Below are positions 47,377 through 58,451 of a DNA stretch of 64,000 bases, piece by piece. The notes below the pieces were generated by a model. It was not told where the DNA came from. It searched no databases and saw nothing but the letters and a program-made list of their open reading frames with translations. A program made the position numbers and the translations under genes. Source of the DNA: Lepidodermella squamata. Lineage: Eukaryota > Gastrotricha. The first letter of the stretch is position 1. The number at the start of each line of letters is the position of its first letter. The stretch is from positions 930,001 to 994,000 of the forward strand of contig JBLDXI010000020.1 in the NCBI GenBank assembly GCA_047495785.1, written 5' to 3'.

Positions 47377-49870
47377 TCAAAACTTTGTTGGTATGCCGCC
47401 AGAATATGCAGGTGGTAGTGGCTGCTTACTAGGGCTGTTAGGGGCGAGCTGAAAGCCGTAGTTGAAGTTCGGAGGCGGAGCATTCAGCAGAGCACTGCCT
47501 CTGTTTGGTGGTACCAGCATTCCACCACGTTGGCTCATAGATCCGGGGCGAATCATGCTTCAAAAGGAAAGAAAATGTAGTGAAATGATTAAAAAGGATA
47601 GACTGATTACTTTTGAAGGTGCATTGAACGTCGCCTTGTCACGGGGCCCTTGTACCCATCGTTAACCTCAGCTGAAGTTATGTTGGATCGACAAGCCAGA
47701 CGGCCGATGACGATAACGATGAGATCAATCAGTAGTTGGACGTACTCGAACAATGTCATAAAGCTGAATCCGAAGAACAGGCCGACAATGCCACCGAAAT
47801 ATGCGACAAGATCAGTGAACGACATGTTCTCATTATCAATAACTGTCTGATAGTTGAAGTCCTTGAAAAAGATGTAGACCTCGGCAAAGTTGTTGCCAAC
47901 GCCGTAAGCAGCCATCTCTTCTTCATTGCCGTATTTCGCCTTCATTTCCGGTGCATATGGGGTGCCACTTACGCACTCATAGTAGGCTGCAGCTGACTTG
48001 GCTACTCCATCCTTGGTTTTTGCTTGGTCAACCAACGTGCTCGTCGTCATGCATGTTGGATCGCTCTGGTTGGTCCGTGCTTTCATTGTTTCGTAGATGC
48101 CATTGCAGACAAGTTGCAAGTTCGCTGTCGTCGCAACTGGCCATTGCAGCGTCGAGATAGAAGTCTCGTATTTGTGCGCCTTGCAAGTGTTCGGGCATTT
48201 GCAGGACAAAGCTCCCGTTTGGTACGAAACAGCAACCGTGTTTTTGCAGTTCCAATCAGTCATGTTAGCAGAGTTGTACATGCAGGGCGCTAGCTTGCCG
48301 CCGTAGTCGCCAAACGCCTTGCCGGTGCTAGGATAGTAAAAGTCGTAGCAGCTACAAACCCGCATTACTTCCTGAAGCATAATTTTGATTAAAACTCGAA
48401 AATTTCCGATAAGACAACCTTTTGGTAGCAAGTTTTCAAACAAGCCGATTCGGTGTAAGCGACCTCCATCATATTGGTATAAGCATTTCGCTCGTCGTCG
48501 GGTATGAAGTTTGGCTCGTCAACACAGTCCGAATATTGGGCTGAGAAGATGTAGTTGTCGAGAACACCCAGCTTTTCGATGTAGCTCATTGAAATGCCGA
48601 CACGGGTCGACGTGCCTGGAGACACGAAGAAGCCACTCTCTTCCGGGAACGGCATTTCAGTCTGGTTATGCACGACAATGCGCCATCCGACTTGCTTGGT
48701 CGTATTCATGTAATTGTCAATATCTGGTACGAAAAAGCTTCATCCTGTTCAAAATTTTATAGCTGAAAGCTGATACCTGCGTGCAAGAGTAGGTAAAGCC
48801 CGTATTGGTCCCCAGTCTGCCACGAAATTCGGACCCCGTTGCCATCATCGCCTGTTTTGATCTTCCAAGTATCCGTACTCTCTGTTTTCTGATCTGACAG
48901 CTTGTAACCGCCGTTGAACGTGTAACAGTTACCTTTTATTAAGGAAGATTAATTTGCTGAATGATACAGTATTATCAACAAACCGTAGTATGAGTTCCAA
49001 TGCCACATAGTAAAATTAGTGTCTGGATTCAGGCTTTCCCCTTGCCAAGTCATCGACATTACCATATCACATAGCTATCGATAAAAGTCGTTGAAATCGA
49101 ATTCATCTTCAATATCTAGCTAACCTGGTGCCCGGCAGATGTTCGATTTTCATAGGGCAGAGTGCAGGCCTTTGCTTGCAGCGTCATCGCCTGCTCCAAA
49201 GAAGCCGCTACATTGGCAATCGGCTTGCTTGCTGAGTTTGCTGTATTGGAGACCACATTCGTAGTAGGCGGAGTTGACACCGCCCCTAAAATGTTAGTTG
49301 GTCCCGGCGGAACTTGTCGCTTTAACAGGGGATAAAATCGTATAGCGAACATTTTTTTAAGATAGATCTAATAACTTTTTTTCGGCCTGGTGGTGCCGGT
49401 CCAGGTGCTGCAGGCGCTGGACCTGGGGCACCAACTATCCCCATTACCGGCGTAGTCCCAGCAGCTGGATCTGATATGGCATTAAGTTCGTCTAATGAAG
49501 TGACCTTAACGCAAATTCCTAATTATTGAAACTTCAAAACTCAGCATTTCCTTACTGGATTGTTATTACACAAAGTAATAGCAGGAAACGGCAGAAGTCG
49601 AGCGGTTTTCATTGAGACAGCTGTGTTAGCCTCCCACGACAGAAAGGTTCCGAGGAAAGTTAGAATTTCCCACATCAGTCCAAGGGTGCAAAACATAATT
49701 GCGATAATCCAGAAGAGCTTCTTCAAAACGCCTGGTTGCTTTATCAGCATAGGAACGCCCTGCAGCGTCGTCTCGAGGAAAAACGTCTTCAGCCATGTCC
49801 CGATTTTCAGGGTTTGCAACGGCTGCGGCTCAAAGTCTTCCTCGTCCACGTAAAATCGCCAGATATGCAT
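47377..49870 (-). CDS. DEG/ENaC (ASIC-like) sodium channel subunit, array copy J
   Basis: Starts at ATG 49870 (HIWRFYVDEEDFEPQ; an upstream open frame is ignored because this ATG aligns with copy H). FFLETTLQGVP, TM1, ARLLPFPAITLCNNNPV, a short Ala/Pro/Gly linker (about 49400-49500), PPGRKK|RQVPPG (intron inside the polybasic site), AGHQ, GNCYTFNGGY, WRIVVHNQTEMPFPEESGFFV, the Cys-rich thumb (the intron near 48375-48425 splits the YQK and MRVCSCYDFYYP blocks), GNNFAEVYIFFKDFNYQ and TM2 GLFFGFSFMTLFEY follow. The last exon is joined by AAAA|GTAATC to TTGAAG and encodes a tail with PPAY (47404-47415), a PPxY motif. It is a sister of H and I by sequence and intron positions. Confidence 0.87.
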
Positions 49871-50824
49871 TTTTTGAATGTTATTAACACGGATTTCGTG
49901 AAAAACCAAAAAAAATTTAAGAGCCAAGCATGTTTGATTTTTCTGTTCAATAATTCATTCGCGTCACGAGATTTGAAAAAGCTTTCAGGTTCGATTGGTG
50001 CATGTTTTGCAAACACAACTCGCCGACACCAGGAAACAATCACTCAAAGCTGTAAATTCATGCAATTGAATAGGGTAGTAGCAAATTTTTTACGAGGGGA
50101 CTTAAAAACAGGTCAAAGTAATAAAAAGTGAGCATTCGGCGTTATTAGCGCTGCTCGAAAAAGTGGGTCAATGACCCTTGCGGAGGCTGAAAAATGTCAC
50201 GAAGCCTTACAAGCACAGGAAAGGTCAGTGTCGAAAGACTTGCCTTATCTTGGGCAACTCGGTAATTCATCAACAGACGAAGACAGTTAAACTGGAATTA
50301 AGCTAAAAAAACGTTGAAAAAAATTGTTTCCAAAACAGGTCAACAATTAGTCTATTCACGTGTTTGCCCGGGTTTGATCAAAATTTCAAGAAAATTTTCC
50401 AAATTTTCCCATAATGCTACCATATTTAAAAGATGCATTGCATTTTAAAATCCGACGTTTATCTTGATGGTACCCAACTTCTCCCTTTTTTAGCCGAAGT
50501 TGCTTCAAATCATCCCAAATGGCGGCACATAGTGGGAAAAACAATGAAATCCATTCTTCACGGACTTCACCACCTTGTTATTCAATTAACAGAAGAGATG
50601 CAAATACACCGACTGATCGAATTCTTACGTGCCCAATTTGTCAAGTGTCAGGAATAATCAAATTTCCGATTCTTGGGAATGCACACGTCATATGATTTGC
50701 TTTAGACGGAAGGTGTTGACCAGTAAAATTCAACCTTTTAATCACTCCTGTGAAATCTAATAGAGCGAAAATTTATCTTATTCTTCATTTTCATCAGTTT
50801 TGATCGTGCCTGCGTTCGCTAAAC
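49871..50824. other. Spacer between the DEG/ENaC array and the nuclear-receptor cluster
   Basis: No certain gene. A 74-codon frame at 50433-50657 has two cysteines, is helical in character and ends FVKCQE. It could be a small gene or a last exon, but there is no supporting homology or signal peptide. Confidence 0.4.
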
Positions 50825-52469
50825 ATGCCGCAATGCTTGGTAAGCCTGGGCCCACCTACGTGCCCAATAATAAATGCCAAAATAAGATATGCCATATTCA
50901 GAATAGTACTTAATTTATCGCTGGATTGATGATGAAAGCTGATTTTTCAGGTGTGTGCATTACCTACCCTCGGCATTCGCTGCGGCGTCATCGCGTGTGA
51001 CTCGTGCAAGAAGTTTTTCCTGCGACACCGGCATAAAAATCTCGCATCTTACCTGTGCGCATCAGGCAGTGGTGATTGCATTTCAGCGAATCGTCCCGAT
51101 GCGATTCACTTGAATAACTCGCAGCGAGACAAGTACTGCGTCCGATGCCGGCTCGCTCGCTGCTTCGAAGTTGGCATGCGGGTTAAAGCTGATGGGAATA
51201 GATCGATTGAAAGCCCTACGCCTGAAAGCAGTCAAAGCAGTTCCCGCCAGGGTGTTGAAGCTTCCAGCTCGCAGAGCAGCCAACTTTCCCCAATCCTTCG
51301 AATGCCTGTTCTTCATTTTCACCAGCCTGAAAAAATTACTCCTGCTGGCTCAACCCTGAAAATGGCGATGATAGCCGTTGCTGAGCTGGCATCGGCCTTC
51401 CAATCCGTGAAAAACGACTGATTTTTATTCAATCCTAAATTAATATTTTCCTTTAATAAGATGCCATGGACTTTGAATGCAGCGTTGAATGTTCCGAATG
51501 ATACCTTCATGTGGCAATACACGATGGATAATTTTGGCTATCTCGTAAAATCAGCTGTAGATTACGTGAAACGGCTTCAAGGTAATTCAGATTTGGTCCT
51601 GGAAATAAGAAATAATTTCGAAAAAAATAAGATTATCTGCGGTTGCCAATGGCGGATCGATGCCGATTATTTTCTCAAGCTCTGGTGCCCATGTTGGCAA
51701 TTCAAGGTTATACTGAATTTGAATTTGATTTAAACATAATTTATGAATTTTTTTATTAAATAGTTACCATGCCTGGAATCGATCCATCGATGAGATTTTT
51801 CTTCATGCCACCAACACTACGTCGCCAATTTCTGAGATATTTCCCAAGTTACGAGGTCAGCCTTTCAATTCCTAGAATAACTTATCCCATTAAATGGAAA
51901 TGTCAGGTATTGGAAAACGAGCTTGAAGAGTTGGCAATCGTTATGGATAAATGGAAACCGAATTTCGCTGAATATTCACTACTTCAAGCGATGATATTTT
52001 TCCGAAGTTTGTAATTGAAATTTCGGATTTTTGTTGTTGCAAACTTTGATTTTTGAGATCAGGCGATTGTTTGTCGAAGCTTTCATGCCCTCATATTGTC
52101 AGCAACGCGAATCGGCAGCTGCAAATGGCCTTGGACACTTACCAATCAGCGACATACGGCGAATCAGCGATTTTGCGGGTTAGCCTCGAGGAAAAAAGTA
52201 TAATTTTAGCTAATTTAGCAAATTTAATTTTACAGAGACACTATTTTTACCGCGTCTACAATTCAGTGCTATCAACATTTCAAGGCAATTACGAGTCGAT
52301 AATTCGCCAACTTTCCTTCAATCGGCCGGACTTGATTCACGCGAATCGACTGTTTGCCGATATGTACCAATTGATGGACGCTCGAGAGTGCGAAGCCCAA
52401 TACCGCGTTTTAGGCGGACCAGATCTTGCCGTTCAAGCCGATCTCTCAAATTCCAGTTCCCTTGAATAA
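50825..52469 (+). CDS. Nuclear receptor 1, divergent DNA-binding domain and ligand-binding domain
   Basis: A 15-bp first exon (50825-50839, MPQCL) supplies the first zinc-finger Cys, joined to 50951-51406. Further exons at 51461-51581 and 51632-51706 and about 51771-52470 follow. DNA-binding domain: C-x2-C-x13-C-x2-C first finger with P-box CDSCKKFF, then a second finger with six residues between its first two cysteines and nineteen before the CVRC pair, ending CRLARCFEVGM. The hinge is Ser-rich. The ligand-binding domain shows MPWTLN, LRLPMADRCRLFSQALVPML and the helix DKWKPNFAEYSLLQAMIFF. Intron phases match those of receptors 2 and 4. Probable transcription factor; ligand and target site unknown. 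The start was chosen because no other exon supplies C-x2-C. Confidence 0.85.
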
Positions 52470-52507
52470 ATAAAATTTAATTGAAACAAATAAATATTCA
52501 AATTTAT

Positions 52508-53444
52508 TTAATTGATTAATTTTGCAATTATTATAATAACAAGGTATGAAAGAAATAGCGGCTTAATGACAGTTCTTGCTATCTCGAACGCCCTTTGCCG
52601 TAGAAGTAAGCCTTCGACCTCTCCATGGGCCTTCAAACAAGCCCGCCAGTAAGCTGTTGCTCCCGTTTGATTCCTATCGTGGATTGAAGCTCCATTTTCC
52701 AGCAGCAATTCGACAATTTTCGAATGCCCGTTTTCACTCGCGGCAATCAACGGCGTGGTACCGACTTGATTCCGGGCGTTTAACTTAGCTCCTCTAGCAA
52801 TTAAATCTGAAGCAATTGATAACCAACCCCTTTCACTCGCAACTATCAGCGCCGTATTGCCGTACTGATCGCTAATCTCAAGATCAATCGGTGTGCTAGA
52901 TAAATCGAATAAAATTCGAAATATATCGTAACGGCCGAAATAGCAGGTGGTGATAAGAGCCGTTTCGCCAATTTCATTTTGAGTGTTAAGATCGGCGCCA
53001 TTTCTAACAAGAATCTCGGCTACTTCCGCATGATTTTCCAAGCAGGCGCTAATTAGTGGTGTATCGCCGAAGCGGCCTCGAGATTCAATATCAGACCCAG
53101 CCGCTAACAGAGTTCGAACAATATGGGCATGACCTATTAAAAAAGTTTCAATTTTTGGAAATTTTGCGGAATTTTGATAAAATACCTGCCTGGCAAGCTG
53201 TAATGAGTGCGGTTTCACGTAGGTGATTTCGCGTTTCCAACGCTTCTCGTGGCCAAATTTTCAGTAGGTCTTCAACGACTCGCAATCGACCGGCTGCTGC
53301 TGCAACTGTCAGGGCCGTATCTCCGATTTGGCTTCGCTCGAACCCGCCTTCACCTGCTCGATGGGAGTATATATTCACATTGGATGAAAATATAATACTG
53401 CGGTCTTCATCCTCGGAGAAAGCGTCCTCCTCGGGTGTCATCAT
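52508..53444 (-). CDS. Ankyrin-repeat protein with a C-terminal hydrophobic segment
   Basis: Two exons (53186-53444 and 52508-53133) joined in phase 1 (GCAG|GTATTT to AATAG|GT) give 294 residues. After an acidic N-terminus there are about six ankyrin repeats with the usual GxTPLIxA / G..xIVxxLLxxGA pattern, for example TPLISACLENHAEVAEILV and TPLIAASENGHSKIVELLL. Several repeats have ALI in place of PL. The C-terminus is hydrophobic (about 20 residues, LSYLVIIIIAKL), suggesting tail anchoring. It is a generic binding scaffold; the partner is not inferable. It lies among nuclear-receptor genes, convergent with receptor 1 (38 bp between stops). Confidence 0.85.
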
Positions 53445-53675
53445 TGAAATTCCAGTCGATTTTTTAGGGCATTAAAACTAACTGCCCTTACTCTCATAAT
53501 CGTCCCATGAGCATCGTAATTTTACTGCCGTTCTTATTCACACGCAAATTTTATTTTTCAAAGGCTCAAAGGCTAATTCAGTGATTTTACAATCAAGCGT
53601 TTATTTGAGCAGAAAAAAATGATGAAAAGGTGCGCACTCAAATTATTAAATAAAAATAACAACGTAAAATAATAT

Positions 53676-55181
53676 TCAAGGCTCGAAATTCAGGCCCAAA
53701 TAGCCAGCCCGTTGATTACGATCGGCAATAGACAGGTAGAACATCTCACAGAATAAACGGTTGTTATGAACGAGGTCGGGACATTCGCGGCATAACGCGG
53801 ACACAACTTCTTCGTATCGCCGCTCAATATTTCGCAGCAAATCATAAGCTCGGCGAAAGTAAAGCATCTAAAATTTGAAAAAATTAACAAAATAAATTAG
53901 TCATTTCAGCGGAAATTACTTGGTTTTGATCCACTCGCGACCTTGGCAGAGATGTCAACGCAACTGACAGGCGTCGATTCGCCTCAAGGACGCTTTCAGG
54001 GTTTTCGAGCATTGACAGCGTATCAACTGGAAAAATAATGTTAATTCGAAAAAAATTGGAAATAATAATTACTTCGGAAGAAAATTAGAGCCTGTAGTAA
54101 AGATAGCTGGTTTGCGTCTGGCCTCCACGCCGATAAAACATCAACAATTGCGTCAATATCAGGCTCAATCATCTATCGATCGAAATTTGAGCGTTAATTT
54201 AAAACAATTACCGCAATTTTACCTTGTAAATTGGGAAGAAATTCAGGAACATCGATTTTGTCGCGGGATTCATGCCAAGAAAGCTGGAGTCATAGGACTT
54301 GCTCAAGGCGACCTGAGTCATCACCAGAGGAATGAAACCTCCGGAGAATAGATGGCACTTGTCCCCAGGACTAAGTGGTACAATGCCTAATTAATTATGC
54401 TTAATTAAACACGAAATATGTTAATAGCAAAATATTGATCACCTGTCAACATGCGGATATAACGAAGCCCAGCTTCTACTGCGGATGTGAAATTAACCAT
54501 GGCATGTTGCCACATGTCATGATAGCTCGGAACTTCCTCGTATTTCAGCGTCCAGGGTAGCTGAAATCTAAACGTGAATGTTCAGAAAAAAAATCGACAA
54601 AAAATGCCAACCTGCTGTATCGGGCTGAGCTCAAACCCGGCCTTAATCGCAACACTCAGCGTTGTTTCAGCGACGGCGTTTTCCGGGCTTGGAGGGGCTA
54701 TCATCAACGGCGCTTGTTTCTGGTCGAATGATGCTGGTGGCGTTTGAACGGGGCTGCCTGATTGACTTCGATCTCTCAGAACGCGCATTCCAATTGCGAG
54801 GCATTTATCAAGGCGGCATTTAGGGCAGTACAGCGTCCGTTTGCTGTACTGAAGGTGAGCGGCGACGTGGTGATTTTTCGTCAAGCAATCGTGCGAACCG
54901 GAGACGCACCTCAATTGAGCCGTATTATTTCTGTTCCGCAGGAAAAATTTCTAGAAATAAATTTTTTAATTATTTTCAAATTATTTTTAAGAAAGGTTTA
55001 CTTTGCAAGAATCGCATGCCAAAACTCCGCATCGTATGCCAGTCGCAGGTAGGTCACAAACCTGATTCGGAAAAAGAAGGGTATTGAAACTTTGCGAAGA
55101 ATTCTACTGTCAAACCCCGCATTGCCGATCGCGCAGTTTCGCGTTAGTTTTCAGTCCGTCGTAGGCTAGGTTAAAATCCAT
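53676..55181 (-). CDS. Nuclear receptor 2, divergent DNA-binding domain and ligand-binding domain
   Basis: Starts at ATG 55181. Exon 1 (55116-55181) ends in CAATGCGGG, giving CG|VC for the first finger pair; exon 2 (55002-55061) has P-box CDSCK, continuing as KFFLR in exon 3 from 54950. The second finger again has six and nineteen residues between cysteine pairs, ending CRLDKCLAIGM. A Pro/Ser/Gln-rich hinge is followed by ligand-binding helices (IQQLPWTLKYEE near 54560, then several exons to 53676, ending GYLGLNFEP). Intron positions parallel receptors 1 and 4. The palindrome GTGTTGCGCAACAA lies about 190 bp upstream of the start. Confidence 0.83.
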
Positions 55182-56468
55182 AGATATTTCGAATTACCAG
55201 GTAGTTATTCTGAAAAAGAGTATAAGTCTGCAATGACACAGGGTGGGTGATGAGAAGTGAACTGTCAATTTGAATTAATGTCTTCATTGTATCTGACACG
55301 TGGTTGAGTGTTGATGAGTTGAAAAAGGAGACTGGCCTTAAAAAAAAGCAACGCGAGAACACCCACAACTGAGTGTTGCGCAACAATCGGCAAAAAATGT
55401 TCGGTTTAGCAAGGACAAGCTGAGCTATTAGCTATCTGAGGACATTGCAGTTTCATCCGCACCCGCTATAACCAGTTGTATCGCTGAGTGCGATTTTACT
55501 TCACCCTGGCAGCTAACTACATACATATAGTTCATTGGCGTGATCAACCTTTCAGGCTCCGCAAGGCAGAGAATCTAAGATTATACTAATAAGCGTCGAT
55601 CTGACAGAGCTCAGAGGAAACAGGGATTATTTCGCAGGCTCATTAGATTCCAAAGACTTTCAATACTTAATAAATATTTGAATAAAATCTGCCACCTAAT
55701 TTACTATTTTTGAAGGAGAAGGTCTCAGCCATCAACCATTGGAAAATCTGAGGCGCTGGGCTACAAGCTAAAAATTTGCTTAAAAAATCTTCGAGCATAG
55801 CAAAATATTTTTTTGCTTCACATTTGTTGCTTGAACAGAAAATTCAATAATTTTAAAAATTGACCTTGACATTTTTTTAAACTCCATATCTCATAAGCTG
55901 CGTTGGAATTTGGAATTCGCTATCAAGGGTTCAAATCCATCAACATGCATTTTTTATTTTTTATTTTGTTTTTTATTCCTTTAAATCTGCTCGCAAATTT
56001 CATCTCGCTTAATAATGTGAACTTCGAACCCAGTCTAAATATTCACACTGAGCTGTCCGAAATTACCCCAGTTGTGTCCGAAATTAGCCGAGTCAGTTAC
56101 CCAAGAATATACCTGTTCAAGTTTAGGTATATTTTTACCGTCATTAACACTAGAATATGCAGTTTTTCAAAGCGCATCTTTTGGCGAAACCGCGTGAATA
56201 AATTCGTTCTCTCGAAAAACGAAGCACGAAAAACTCGTTTTTGTCCGAAATAAAACCAGCTTACGGTACGTTATTTATAGGTATACGGCTCGCTTTAATA
56301 AGGCAAAATACCCATTTATGACGTTAATATAAATTTTGCCGTTTTATTTTGCTCTTTATTGACAATACTTTCAGTAATATATAATATTGATATTCATCGC
56401 AAATACAGGCTATAATATTGATGTAATACGCGAAATTATCTTAAGCGACAGTCTTCCGCAGTGTTATT
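55182..56468. other. Intergenic stretch between nuclear receptors 2 and 3
   Basis: About 1.3 kb, A/T-rich, with the palindrome GTGTTGCGCAACAA at 55373-55386. No gene is supportable. A 116-codon plus-strand frame (55903-56253) is hydrophobic at its start but shows no other evidence. Confidence 0.4.
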
Positions 56469-58451
56469 TCAGGAGTTCGGCGAAGTTATTGCGCCGAGTC
56501 GTGCAATGATCGCATTCCATTGAGCGACGTTGCCGTAACCATTCGAAAACTGGAAGAGTTCGGCGAGCAGTCGATTGCGGAAGAAAAGCTCACCACGAGT
56601 CTGAGCTAACTCGTTCAAAATTGTACGGCACCGCTTGCCAATGTCGACCAGTTTATCGAGAGTTTGACGGAAGTAATGAAGCTGAAAGAGAAAGTTAAAA
56701 CAATTTAAGATTGAATTACAGCGTTTTTCAATGTTAAAATGCAAAAAGGCTCTGACTTGAAGTTGAGGCGATTCGTGCTGATTTTCGGTAAAAATTAACG
56801 CTTGTGACAGCCTTCTATTCGCCTCCAGCACATCAATGGGCTGCTCGAGTTTGTTCAACGAATCAACTTATAGCAGAAAAATCAAAATTGGGAATAAAAA
56901 AAAATATAAAATTTCAAAAAATTACTTCGGAAAAACAGCAACGAAGCCAATAACGAAAATTCTGGCAGAGTAGGGTTCCAGGTATCGAAAAGGCCAGCTA
57001 TCTCATCAATGCCAGTTACAATCGACTTGAGAGAAACGCAAAAAAATCAGAAATATTTTGTTATTTTAAAAAATTGTTATTATATATTTTTATAAACTCA
57101 CATTGAACAGTGGAAAAATGTTCAAAAAGTAGGTTTTGACATGAATGGGCATGCCAAAAAACTGGCGAGACGGGGATGCGTGAGCGAATTGGGCGATGAC
57201 CAGTGAAGCGTAACTGCCTACCAATAAGCGACATCGGTCAGCATGAGATCGCAACGGCGTGATTTCTGAGATAAGTTTATTTATTGAAAAACTGTACAGC
57301 AGATATCAAAATAACGGTTGAAAAGTGCCAGAAGCAACTTTTCACATGTCATAAAATTATTATCCGACCCAAAAATAAAAATTAAATATTAGGCGTTCTT
57401 TTATACTGGCCAGCGTTTCATCTAAAAAATAAAGCAAAATAATTTTGCAAAATGGGAAGGAATAGCACAAGCTTCACGCTCGCATCGCAGGCAGAATAGC
57501 GGTGATGGATGATCGAATCGGATTGTTCAACATCTATGCAAAATGGTTACACAAACGATTTCAACCGATGCGATGGCTGCGAACCCAAAGGTTTTCGATT
57601 TCGGATTGTAAAAGGAAAAAAAATTGAATTTTTTTTATGAAATGCTCCGTACCTGAGCTGTATTTCACGAAGTCGCATATCACAGCCATTGAGAATTCAA
57701 ATTTATCCATTAGCTCCGTCCACATTTCGCCGTCACTTTTCGGCAGATCGTGCCGCCACGAAATCTGAAAAATTCAAGGCTCAGCTATTGAAGTAATCCC
57801 ATTCGATTTGTATACGCTTTGAAGCTGACTGAGCGATGCGCTTGATCGAACAGCAGCCCTCAGAACTGAAATGACTTGTGCCTGCGGATTAGAGCCCGAT
57901 GGCGAGTTTGAGCCGTTCGGTTGAGGAATAATAGCTGGCTGCGGTAACCTCAATATTGGCGGCTCGCTCGAGTGGGGTAAATAAACTGCTGTCTGCGAGG
58001 CGGCCAAGTTTTCTTCGCTGGTACTGCGAACCGGCATACCGACCTCAAAACACCGGGCCAGGCGGCAGGCCGGGCACATTTGGCGCCGAGAACGGTGGGC
58101 CACATTGAAAACGACGCAATCACCTCGGCCGGAAACGCAAACGAGTTCGTACGGGTGGATTCGATGTCGCCAGAAAAATCGCTAAATCACAAAGAAAATA
58201 GTTTAGAAAAAAAGAAAATTGGTAATTGATCTATACTTCCGAAAATATTTAATTTAAAAAATAATTTGATTTTCACTTTGCAAGCGTCGCACGTCGGAAT
58301 GACGCTGCGGTGGTAATTTGGACCGCGGTCGATTGTTGCAGCGCAAACCTGTTGAGTTAATTACAATAAACGACTGCTATCAGGTACAAATAGGGACACT
58401 TGCCACACAAACTGTATCGTCAGGCAGTGGTATTCCGCCGATTGGTATCAT
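56469..58451 (-). CDS. Nuclear receptor 3, with a GC-AG intron inside the first zinc finger
   Basis: Starts at ATG 58451 (IPIGGIPLPDDTVCV). Exon 1 (58404-58451) ends TTTGTGTG before a GCAAGT donor; joining to the exon at about 58350 gives C-V-V-C, so this GC-AG intron is needed. First finger: C-x2-C-x17-C-x2-C, four residues longer than usual, P-box CDACKRFFW. Second finger: six residues, then thirteen, before the CPAC pair, ending CRLARCFEVGM. The ligand-binding domain is spread over several exons down to 56469, ending IARLGAITSPNS. The last exon encodes helical segments (RQTLDKLVDIGKRCR). Middle exon limits are approximate. Confidence 0.8.

Noticed and set aside
50433-50657. 74-codon frame with two cysteines ending in FVKCQE
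   Set aside because: Its end resembles the tail of the 61721 protein, but there is no signal peptide and the match is too short to support a gene call.
55903-56253. 116-codon frame with a hydrophobic start
   Set aside because: A/T-rich codons only, no neighbours in phase and no recognised domain.
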